Source: Chloroflexota bacterium (GTDB lineage Bacteria > Chloroflexota > Dehalococcoidia > Lucifugimonadales > Lucifugimonadaceae). From it: 7,753 bases of DNA. The translations under genes were made by a program, and so were the position numbers. The stretch is taken from the NCBI GenBank assembly GCA_030831265.1, contig JAURLM010000057.1, positions 1 through 7,753 of the forward strand, in the 5' to 3' direction. Numbering within the stretch: the stretch's first letter is position 1; each line of letters starts with the position of its first letter. Below are positions 1-5,669 of this stretch, in pieces. The notes under the pieces are model-generated. The model made no database searches. It saw nothing but the letters and a program-made list of their open reading frames with translations, and had not been told where the DNA came from.

Positions 1-686
1 GCATCGAGATCTCGTCCGGCAAGCGAATGTCTGAGCTAATCGCAGATGAACTAACAGCTCACAACGGTGCTATCGGCGTCATATCAGGACCCAACCTTGC
101 GCCGGAAATCGCTTCCGGCAAGGCAGCCTCTGCAACGGTGGCGATAAAAGATACGTCTGCTGCCGAGACTGTCCAACAGGCGCTCAATACGCAACTATTC
201 CGACTCTATACGAACAGCGATGTGACAGGCGTGGAGCTTGGTGGCGCACTGAAGAACATCATCGCCATCGGTGCGGCATTTATCGATGGCTTTGGCCTCG
301 GTGCAAATGCGAAGGCGGCGTTTGTCACACGCGGATTGCATGAGATAACCCGGCTTGGTGTATCGATGGGCGCACGTCCTGAGACGTTCGCCGGCCTGTC
401 AGGAATGGGAGACCTTATCGCCACCTGCTACAGCGCTCTCAGCAGGAACTATCGACTCGGTGTCGCACTGGCCGAAGGCCGGTCGCTTGATGATGCGTTG
501 GAATCACTGGGTGGAACAGCCGAAGGTGTACCAACGACGCGTGCGGCTATCAGGCTTGCGGATCAACGCGGGGTGGAGATGCCAATCACGATGGCCACGG
601 AAGCAGTGATTTCCGGGAAGCTCAAACCGGAAGATGCCGCAGCTGTCCTGATGGCTCGCAAGCCGCAGCCTGAAATCCGGTTCTGA
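1..686 (+). CDS. gpsA: NAD(P)H-dependent glycerol-3-phosphate dehydrogenase, C-terminal part (5' end outside window)
   Basis: The enzyme reduces dihydroxyacetone phosphate to sn-glycerol-3-phosphate in the cytoplasm, the first step toward glycerolipids. The reading frame is open from base 3 and reads IEISSGKR before the first ATG at 27. This matches the family's internal GIE-x(3)-GKRMSE stretch, so that ATG is internal and the true start lies upstream. About 227 residues of a roughly 330-residue protein are present; the N-terminal nucleotide-binding glycine motif is missing. Visible family motifs are GPNLAPEIA (usually GPSFA), GVELGGALKN with the catalytic lysine codon at 252-254, GANAKAAFVTRGL (substrate-phosphate region), LSGMGDLIATC and SRNYRLG, then EGVPTTRAA and GVEMPIT near the end. 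The stop is TGA at 684-686. It is convergent with rsmE, with only 15 bases between the two stops and no clear terminator in the gap. Identification is secure; cofactor preference cannot be judged. Confidence 0.95.
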   Translation, partial: IEISSGKRMSELIADELTAHNGAIGVISGPNLAPEIASGKAASATVAIKDTSAAETVQQALNTQLFRLYTNSDVTGVELGGALKNIIAIGAAFIDGFGLGANAKAAFVTRGLHEITRLGVSMGARPETFAGLSGMGDLIATCYSALSRNYRLGVALAEGRSLDDALESLGGTAEGVPTTRAAIRLADQRGVEMPITMATEAVISGKLKPEDAAAVLMARKPQPEIRF

Positions 687-701
687 GCCAGCAATCCCCG
701 G

Positions 702-1457
702 CTAGCCTCCCAGTTCACCCGCTTCATACATCAACGCGGTCAACGCGACGACTGGTGCTGTCTCTGCCCGAAGTATCCGGGCACCGGCACCTACAACCAT
801 TGCACCAGCATGCTTTGCTGCAATTGCCTCATCCTCAGAGAGGCCGCCGACAGGCCCGATAAGTAGTGCAACATGTCCCGGGCTGCTGCTGAGGCTCTCA
901 CGGACAGCTACGCGCAGGCTTTTCCCGTGCTCTTCTTCCCACAGCATCAACAACGGACCTGTTGATGCCATTGCCGACAACGCATCTCCCAGCGATCGTT
1001 GTTCCATGATTCCAGGGACTCGCGTCCTTCCGGCTAGTTCTGCGGCTTCACGGGCAATGCGCTGCCAGCGTTCAACGCGCTTTTCTGACGGAGTAGCGTC
1101 TTTTGCCTGCACGCGTTCGGTAACGATGGGCATGATTCGGCTGACGCCGAGTTCTGTGCATTTCTGGATGACGTAGTCCATGCGGTCGGACGGGATAAGT
1201 GCCTGGCAGACCGTGACACTCAGTTTCGGTTCGGAAAGAGGATCCGTCCCTGCGCCAATTTTGACGGTTACCGTATCTCTGCCAACGTCCTCGATGGTCG
1301 CAGGCCACTCAAGTCCAGAGCCATCGAAAACGGCGATTTTGTCTCCCGCTCTCATGCGCAAGACACGCGATATCTGCCGCGACACATCCTGTGGCAAAGT
1401 TAGCGAGGATTTACCCGGCGGTACAGGTTCAGCCAGGAAGAACCGATGCGGGCTCAC
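702..1457 (-). CDS. rsmE: 16S rRNA (uracil(1498)-N(3))-methyltransferase
   Basis: SPOUT-class methyltransferase that uses S-adenosylmethionine to methylate N3 of U1498 in 16S rRNA of the 30S subunit. The 251-residue length is normal. The N-terminal PUA-like part starts with HRFFL (residues 4-8) and contains SRVLRMRAGD (31-39). The SPOUT domain shows IQKCTELGV (97-105), AREAAELAGR (135-144), LLIGPVGG (198-205) and the knot motif ILRAETA (228-234). The usual glutamate of GPEGG is valine here (residue 203, codon GTC). The start is GTG at 1455-1457, chosen because it puts HRFFL at the N-terminus and overlaps the prmA stop in a GTGA quartet, typical of translational coupling. A weak AAGG lies about 11 bases upstream. 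It is the last gene of the hrcA-dnaJ-prmA-rsmE block. Family assignment is certain; activity with the changed motif is assumed. Confidence 0.94.
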   Translation of the reverse strand: MSPHRFFLAEPVPPGKSSLTLPQDVSRQISRVLRMRAGDKIAVFDGSGLEWPATIEDVGRDTVTVKIGAGTDPLSEPKLSVTVCQALIPSDRMDYVIQKCTELGVSRIMPIVTERVQAKDATPSEKRVERWQRIAREAAELAGRTRVPGIMEQRSLGDALSAMASTGPLLMLWEEEHGKSLRVAVRESLSSSPGHVALLIGPVGGLSEDEAIAAKHAGAMVVGAGARILRAETAPVVALTALMYEAGELGG

Positions 1458-2347
1458 GCTCGCCGAACCTTGAAGCAGGTCCAGTCTCCGGTCACCTGTT
1501 TTTCGCTAACGACGCCGCCCGCTGTGATAAAGGTCTCTTCAACTTCGGCAAACCGCTCATCGAGCACACCTGAAGCGATCATGACACCCGTGGGGTTCAA
1601 TGCTTGCAGCAGATGCTCGGAAAGCAGTTTAAGGACGTTGGCAGATATGTTCGCAAGGATGAAATCGAACGCGCCTTGCGGCACATCAGCAAGAGGCAGC
1701 GTGCCGAGAATTACGTCAACGCTCTCGGCAACCCCTGCACGCTCGCAGTTCTGTCGAGTTGATTTGTAAGAGTCTTCTTCAATATCGAAAGCAGTTACGT
1801 GCTTTGCACCCAGCTTAATGGCAGCAATCGAGAGGATTCCAGAGCCACAACCGGCATCCAGAACGCTAGAACCTTCCATTGCGGAATCTTCCATAGCGGC
1901 AAGGACCATCGCTGTCGTCGGGTGGTGACCGGTTCCAAACGCCAATCCCGGCTCCAGCGGAATCGCGAGGTCACCCGATCGTAGCCCGCTTTCGGTTCCG
2001 GGAGGGGCAATTACCAGCCGACGCCCAACCCTGATCGGTTCAAAGGTCTGGTTTTTCCATTCGGAATCTTCAACCACTCGCACGCTGAGTTCCGGCAGCG
2101 GGCAAAGGTAGTTGATGAGCTTCAGTCCAACATCGATCATAGTCCGGCGGCCAGCCGTGGTTGGATCGTCAGGAAGAAACGTCTTGACGATTACCGGTGC
2201 ATCGAGCGGCGGAAGCTCACCTTCGTCGGGGTTGTAACCACCCCGCATCTCTACAACGGCTGCTCCTTCACCGTGCTTGGTGAAAAGATGGCTGACCGGC
2301 TCAGCGTATTCACCTGGTACTTCGATGCAGAGCTCTATCCAGGGCAT
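1454..2347 (-). CDS. prmA: Ribosomal protein L11 methyltransferase
   Basis: Cytoplasmic SAM-dependent methyltransferase that trimethylates ribosomal protein L11. The 297-residue length is typical. The N-terminal substrate-recognition domain begins MPWIELCIEVPGEYAEPV, and the linker has EDSEWKNQTFEPIRVG (residues 93-108). The catalytic domain shows PGLAFGTGHHPTT (133-145; the family usually has GTGTHPTT), SAM-binding motif I VLDAGCGSGILS (162-173), an acidic ribose-binding residue in AFDIE (186-190), and FDFILANISANVL (227-239), which contains the Asn-Ile motif of protein methyltransferases. The ATG at 2345-2347 gives the family's standard N-terminus. Upstream there is only a weak GGA about 10 bases away. 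It follows dnaJ by 47 bases and overlaps rsmE by 4. The dnaJ-prmA-rsmE order is common in Gram-positive-type bacteria, which supports co-transcription. Confidence 0.96.
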   Translation of the reverse strand: MPWIELCIEVPGEYAEPVSHLFTKHGEGAAVVEMRGGYNPDEGELPPLDAPVIVKTFLPDDPTTAGRRTMIDVGLKLINYLCPLPELSVRVVEDSEWKNQTFEPIRVGRRLVIAPPGTESGLRSGDLAIPLEPGLAFGTGHHPTTAMVLAAMEDSAMEGSSVLDAGCGSGILSIAAIKLGAKHVTAFDIEEDSYKSTRQNCERAGVAESVDVILGTLPLADVPQGAFDFILANISANVLKLLSEHLLQALNPTGVMIASGVLDERFAEVEETFITAGGVVSEKQVTGDWTCFKVRRA

Positions 2348-2394
2348 TTCAAATATGTTCCGTTACTGAATTTTCACGTTGATACGGCAGCACT

Positions 2395-3513
2395 TCAGCT
2401 TAGCGCGTCCTTGATCCGATCAAACAGTCCGCCACCATCATCGTGACCGACGTTGGATGTTCCCAGTGTGCCTGCAAGTTCTTCAAGCAACTGCTTCTGT
2501 CGGTCTGTCAGTTCGGTAGGCGTGACCACTTTTACCGCTACGAGCTGGTCGCCCCTGCGGTTGCTGCGGCCCATGTGCGTGATCCCCACGTTTCGTATGC
2601 GGAATACCCTGCCGGTCTGCGTACCAGCGGGGATTTTCAGTTCATGTTCGCCATCAAGCGTCGGTACCGAAAGCACTGTGCCGAGCGCAGCCTGTGCTAC
2701 GTTGATGTTCACTTCGGCCAGGACGTCGTTCCCGTGCCGCTCAAACACGTCGTGTGCCTTGACGTGGACATATACATACAGGTCGCCGGCGGGGCCGTTC
2801 ATCGCCCCGCGCTCGCCCTGCCCTCGCATGACGATTCTTGAGCCGTCATCAATTCCGGCGGGGATGTTCACCGCAATTTTACGGCGCTTGCGTTCAGTTC
2901 CACGGCCACGGCATTTGGAGCATGGTGTTTCCACAGTCTGGCCGGTACCGCTACACGTTGTGCACTGGGCCACCTGCTGGAACTGTCCGAACACCATCCG
3001 CTGAACGCGTCTCACCTCGCCAGAGCCGCCACAGGTGGCGCAGGTGACGGGTTTCGTCCCCGGCTCAGCGCGATTGCCGCCACAGTTGTCACACGCTTCC
3101 TGCCGATCAAGATCAAACTCTTTTTCGACTCCGAAGGCCGCCTCAGAGAACGTGATCGTGGCCTCGAACTCAAGGTCGTTACCGCGGGCAGGGCCTTTTC
3201 GGTTGGAACCACCGAAGAACGCATCGAAGATGTCTCCGAATCCACCAAAGTTCTGGAAATCTTCGAACCCGCGGCCACCGGCGTTGTTCCCTATCCCGGC
3301 ATGACCGTACCGGTCATATGACGCCCTTCGTTCCGGGTCACTCAACACCTGGTATGCGGCGTTAATTTCCTTGAAACGGTCAGAGGCGTCAGACTCTTTG
3401 TTCCGGTCAGGGTGGTACTTGAGTGCCTGCTGCCTGAAGGCTTTCTTCAGGTCTTCAGGTGAGGCATTTCGGGGAACGCCCAGCACCTCATAAAGGTCTC
3501 GCTGTTGGGTCAT
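2395..3513 (-). CDS. dnaJ: Chaperone protein DnaJ (Hsp40, type I)
   Basis: Co-chaperone that delivers unfolded clients to DnaK and stimulates its ATPase. All type I parts are present in 372 residues: J domain (about 5-70) with HPD at 34-36; Gly/Phe-rich linker (about 71-111, with GGFGDIFDAFFGG); zinc-binding domain with four cysteine pairs at 141/144, 158/161, 184/187 and 198/201; then the C-terminal client-binding barrel. The first zinc repeat reads CDNCGGNR, so the usual last Gly of CxxCxGxG is Arg148; the other three repeats fit. The ATG at 3511-3513 was chosen because it gives MTQQRDLYEVLG, the normal J-domain start. The frame stays open upstream to a TTG at 3577-3579, but those 22 extra residues look unrelated to the family. 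No convincing Shine-Dalgarno site precedes it. It lies downstream of hrcA with no grpE or dnaK between, so its DnaK partner must be encoded elsewhere. Confidence 0.96.
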   Translation of the reverse strand: MTQQRDLYEVLGVPRNASPEDLKKAFRQQALKYHPDRNKESDASDRFKEINAAYQVLSDPERRASYDRYGHAGIGNNAGGRGFEDFQNFGGFGDIFDAFFGGSNRKGPARGNDLEFEATITFSEAAFGVEKEFDLDRQEACDNCGGNRAEPGTKPVTCATCGGSGEVRRVQRMVFGQFQQVAQCTTCSGTGQTVETPCSKCRGRGTERKRRKIAVNIPAGIDDGSRIVMRGQGERGAMNGPAGDLYVYVHVKAHDVFERHGNDVLAEVNINVAQAALGTVLSVPTLDGEHELKIPAGTQTGRVFRIRNVGITHMGRSNRRGDQLVAVKVVTPTELTDRQKQLLEELAGTLGTSNVGHDDGGGLFDRIKDALS

Positions 3514-3669
3514 AGCGTCAGGTCTGCGGAAGCTCAAACGTAGTGATAATGCTGATGCGTACGCACCGCAACTTGTCAATTATAGTCTTGAACGAGGCAA
3601 CTCACGAATCCGGGTCTGCACAGTAGCCAGATACCAAAGTTCACACGATCTGGCCGCAGGCAGCGTTGC
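3514..3669. other. hrcA-dnaJ intergenic region
   Basis: This 156-base gap is long for two genes in one operon. It contains a perfect TATAAT on the minus strand (listed separately) that could start a dnaJ transcript. I see no CIRCE-like repeat, no strong hairpin, and no remnant of grpE or dnaK. Confidence 0.6.
3579..3584 (-). promoter_or_regulatory. Candidate -10 box of an internal dnaJ promoter
   Basis: The minus strand reads TATAAT here, a perfect sigma-70 -10 hexamer, 65 bases upstream of the dnaJ ATG. The best -35 at 17-base spacing is TCGTGA (3602-3607), which matches TTGACA at only 3 of 6 positions, and there is no extended TG motif. The call rests on the -10 box and the unusually long intergenic gap, so it is tentative. 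Confidence 0.35.
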
Positions 3670-4692
3670 CTAGCCGTATACCCGGTTCACGATACCGCTG
3701 AGAGATGTCCCGGCATACGAGACAAGCGGTATCGCACGCCCGTAAGCAAGCCGTGTAGGGGCAAGTATGCCAACAACTCCGCTTGCCTCTCCGTCCACAC
3801 CATAGTCACAGACCACGACGCTGAACTGCTTTAGAGAGTCGTGCTCATTCTCTGAACCGATGAACGTAACTGTGTGGTGTCCCGTAGGAACAGCTGAAGC
3901 CAATCCTTCAAATACATCATCGCTCTCAATGGCGGTGACTGCCATCTGGGCTCGTTCACCGTCTTCAGCGAATTCTGGTTGCCTGAACAGACGTGAAAGA
4001 CCTTGCAGCTTGCGAGATTTCAGGCGTTGAGTTTCGTGTCTGCGAGCCACATCTACAGCTGATTGCACAACGCGCCGGTCAAACTCTGCGTCAGGTTCCG
4101 GGGTGCTGCTGCGTAGTGACAGGAGAGATTTACCGGCAACAAGGCTGTTTACCCGGTTACGAGTGTGTTCAAGATCAGATGATGTAATGCTGTGTGTGGT
4201 CCTGATGAGTTGCCTGTAAACAACTGCTTCTTGCATGACGACGACCATCATGACGAGCATTTCTTGCAGTTCGAGAAGCTCAATACCTTTGATGGAAGAA
4301 GTGTGTGAGCGCAACGGAGTAGCGAAGGCCACCGTGTCCAACAGTGCGGCAAGTATTCCTGCAGCCGTGTTTGCCCATTCATCCACGTCTTCAGAGGATT
4401 CACTCAATTCATCGGTTACCCGATGGGCATCATCAGCACCAACCTGCAACGAATCATCTAACCACTGGACAAGTTGACGATAACCTTTGTCAGAAGGCAC
4501 ACCACCGGACGAGATGTGAGGCCGGTGAATATATCCCTCTTCTTCGAGGGCGACCATCTCGTTCCGCACAGTTGCGGAGCTGACACCGAGGCCATGGGCA
4601 CGAGCAACCACACTGGATGCCACAGGCTGAGCCGTGGAGATGTAGTCATTCGCAATGATCTTCAGTATCTGGCTTTTTCGTTCGGTTAGCAT
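3670..4692 (-). CDS. hrcA: Heat-inducible transcription repressor HrcA
   Basis: HrcA represses class I heat-shock genes by binding CIRCE operators; its folding depends on GroEL, which links repression to chaperone load. The 340-residue length is normal. The winged helix-turn-helix lies at about residues 1-78, with LTERKSQILKIIANDYI at the start, LGVSSATVRNEMVALEEEGYI (35-55) as the DNA-recognition region, and the wing reading PHISSGGVPSDKGYR (58-72; the family normally has SAGRVPT). The GAF-like sensor/dimer region follows, with FIGSENEHDSLKQFSVV (278-293) and the C-terminal GVVGILAPTRLAYGRAIPLVSY (306-326), close to the canonical GPTRM-Y motif. The ATG at 4690-4692 gives the standard N-terminus; no Shine-Dalgarno site is visible. 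It is the first gene of the minus-strand block, preceded by a promoter that overlaps a degenerate CIRCE, so autoregulation is likely. Confidence 0.95.
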   Translation of the reverse strand: MLTERKSQILKIIANDYISTAQPVASSVVARAHGLGVSSATVRNEMVALEEEGYIHRPHISSGGVPSDKGYRQLVQWLDDSLQVGADDAHRVTDELSESSEDVDEWANTAAGILAALLDTVAFATPLRSHTSSIKGIELLELQEMLVMMVVVMQEAVVYRQLIRTTHSITSSDLEHTRNRVNSLVAGKSLLSLRSSTPEPDAEFDRRVVQSAVDVARRHETQRLKSRKLQGLSRLFRQPEFAEDGERAQMAVTAIESDDVFEGLASAVPTGHHTVTFIGSENEHDSLKQFSVVVCDYGVDGEASGVVGILAPTRLAYGRAIPLVSYAGTSLSGIVNRVYG

Positions 4693-4719
4693 CGTTTACC
4701 GGGGACTCTGCCAAACAGG

Positions 4720-4731
4720 TGGCGTACGCCA
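4720..4731. repeat. 12-bp perfect palindrome in the hrcA leader
   Basis: TGGCGTACGCCA is a perfect inverted repeat between the predicted hrcA promoter and the hrcA ATG, so it would lie in the 5' leader of the hrcA mRNA. It could be a protein-binding site or chance; nothing links it to a known regulator. Confidence 0.4.
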
Positions 4732-4754
4732 TACAATTAGTTCGACTGCTGGAA

Positions 4755-4782
4755 ATTAGCATGAGCGTTTCCAGAGTGTCAA
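4755..4782 (-). promoter_or_regulatory. hrcA promoter (sigma-70 type)
   Basis: On the minus strand, TTGACA (4782-4777, perfect -35) is followed after 16 bases by GCTAAT (4760-4755, 4 of 6 to TATAAT). Transcription would begin near 4748, giving a leader of about 55 bases before the hrcA ATG. The promoter coincides with the CIRCE-like repeat. Confidence 0.6.
4756..4782 (-). promoter_or_regulatory. Degenerate CIRCE element (HrcA operator)
   Basis: Read on the minus strand, the arms are TTGACACTC and TCATGCTAA, separated by exactly 9 bases. Against the CIRCE consensus TTAGCACTC-N9-GAGTGCTAA, the first arm matches 7 of 9 and the second 6 of 9 (13 of 18 in total). The outer arm sequences also supply the -35 hexamer and the last bases of the -10, as expected if HrcA excludes RNA polymerase. 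The arms pair poorly with each other (4 of 9), so affinity may be reduced. Position upstream of hrcA supports the call. Confidence 0.55.
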
Positions 4783-4786
4783 CGGA

Positions 4787-4815
4787 TTGACCGTATTCAG
4801 GGGCGTTGCTAGATT
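4787..4815 (+). promoter_or_regulatory. Promoter of the MBL-fold gene
   Basis: TTGACC (4787-4792, 5 of 6 to the -35 consensus) and TAGATT (4810-4815, 4 of 6 to the -10) are separated by 17 bases. Transcription would start near 4822, about 77 bases before the ATG at 4899. Its -35 box is 4 bases from the divergent hrcA -35 box. Confidence 0.5.
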
Positions 4816-4898
4816 GACTGGATACGCTTATCTCATTTCAGGCCGTCGCTGACGTTGCCTGCTTCCCTGCTCGACGAACTAATACGGGTATAAACATT

Positions 4899-5519
4899 AT
4901 GGAGATCCGCTCACTGGGCCGCTCTGGGTTTGAAATCAAGACCACGGTGGGAACTGTGTTGATTGACCCATCTGCAGACATGCTAAAAGGCCCTTTCACA
5001 GACCCGAACACTATTGTGGCGTTCAGCAAACTAACATCCAAGCGACGCGTCACCCCGGATGGTGTAAGCAAACTGGTCCAGGGACCCGGCGAGTATGAAA
5101 TTGGCGGAGTGAGCATTCGAGCAGTCGCCACTCCGGCGGATGATCCGAGTGTTTCACATGAGCTAAATACGGCTTACGTGATCGACGCTGATGGAATTCT
5201 CGTGTGTTCAACCGGAGCTCTAGGGCACACTCCAGACACCGTTGCAATGCAACAGGTGGGTAAGGTCAACGTGCTGCTCCTCGATCCTGAGCAGTCTCCG
5301 CTTTCTGGCGATGAGTTGGCTGCAACAATGCGCAACTTTGAGCCAGACGTAGTTGTGCCATCGGGCTACGACAGTGGTGCTGGCAAGCCAGGCAAATTGC
5401 TAAGCGAACTACTCTCTGAGCTTGGCGTCAAGAACCTTGAGCCCCAGACACGAATTTCATATACGAAAAGTTCGTTACCGGAGACGCGCACAACGGTATT
5501 GCTCGTTCCACAGAGCTAG
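4899..5519 (+). CDS. Metallo-beta-lactamase-fold protein, UlaG-like, metal site apparently lost
   Basis: The 206-residue cytoplasmic protein (no signal peptide or membrane segment) resembles the UlaG-type MBL-fold hydrolases common in Chloroflexota. It shares the start MEIRSLGRSGFEI (1-13; family form MEI-x-W-x-G-x-SCF), TVLIDPSADMLKGP (19-32; usually TDPY/DPS), QGPGEYEIGGVSIRAVAT (61-78), the strand YVIDADGILVCSTGALGH (93-110) and VNVLLLD (123-129). The HxHxDH metal-binding motif expected near residues 42-48 is replaced by FSKLTSK. The Asp of the later GDLGH is Ala107 (His110 is kept), and the C-terminal P-x-H-Y is PSGY (154-157). It therefore probably does not bind two metals or hydrolyse substrate as the family does; a structural or binding role is possible but unknown. 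The ATG is chosen because MEIR is the family start; a Shine-Dalgarno site is not evident. It is transcribed away from hrcA and convergent with the next gene. Confidence 0.75.
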   Translation: MEIRSLGRSGFEIKTTVGTVLIDPSADMLKGPFTDPNTIVAFSKLTSKRRVTPDGVSKLVQGPGEYEIGGVSIRAVATPADDPSVSHELNTAYVIDADGILVCSTGALGHTPDTVAMQQVGKVNVLLLDPEQSPLSGDELAATMRNFEPDVVVPSGYDSGAGKPGKLLSELLSELGVKNLEPQTRISYTKSSLPETRTTVLLVPQS

Positions 5520-5669
5520 TTGCCAATCCCGGGCACAGCACAAGGATTCTTAGCGCAAGCGGCGAAGCCTGTTCACCTGCTATACGGCATGTGTATATAC
5601 GCGCTTGAAGGTAACAGCGCATCTATACACCAAACGTTCGCCACAAACTCTCAGCGTAGTCCGCTTAGC
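5520..5669. other. Convergent intergenic region
   Basis: These 150 bases lie between the stop codons of the MBL-fold gene and the exported stalk protein gene. They contain a weak TATAC/GTATA inverted repeat (5581-5598) and CAAGCG/CGCTTG arms that are far apart. None has a T-run, so no terminator is called, and no coding potential is recognisable. Confidence 0.5.

Noticed and set aside
27..29. ATG at 27 as the start of gpsA
   Set aside because: The frame is open to the window edge and encodes conserved GpsA residues before this Met, so it is internal.
687..701. Terminator between gpsA and rsmE
   Set aside because: The 15-base gap and adjoining codons hold no stable stem followed by T residues.
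2443..3304. Several plus- and minus-strand frames inside dnaJ
   Set aside because: All are in other frames of a well-conserved dnaJ and show no family features.
3514..3579. Longer DnaJ starting at the TTG at 3577-3579
   Set aside because: The 22 extra residues do not resemble any DnaJ N-terminus, whereas the ATG at 3511-3513 gives the standard J-domain start.
4889..4894. TATAAA as the main -10 of the MBL-fold gene
   Set aside because: No -35 is visible at suitable spacing, while TTGACC-N17-TAGATT upstream is a better promoter.
5581..5598. TATAC/GTATA inverted repeat as a bidirectional terminator
   Set aside because: The stem is only 5 AT-rich pairs with no T-run, too weak to support a terminator call.
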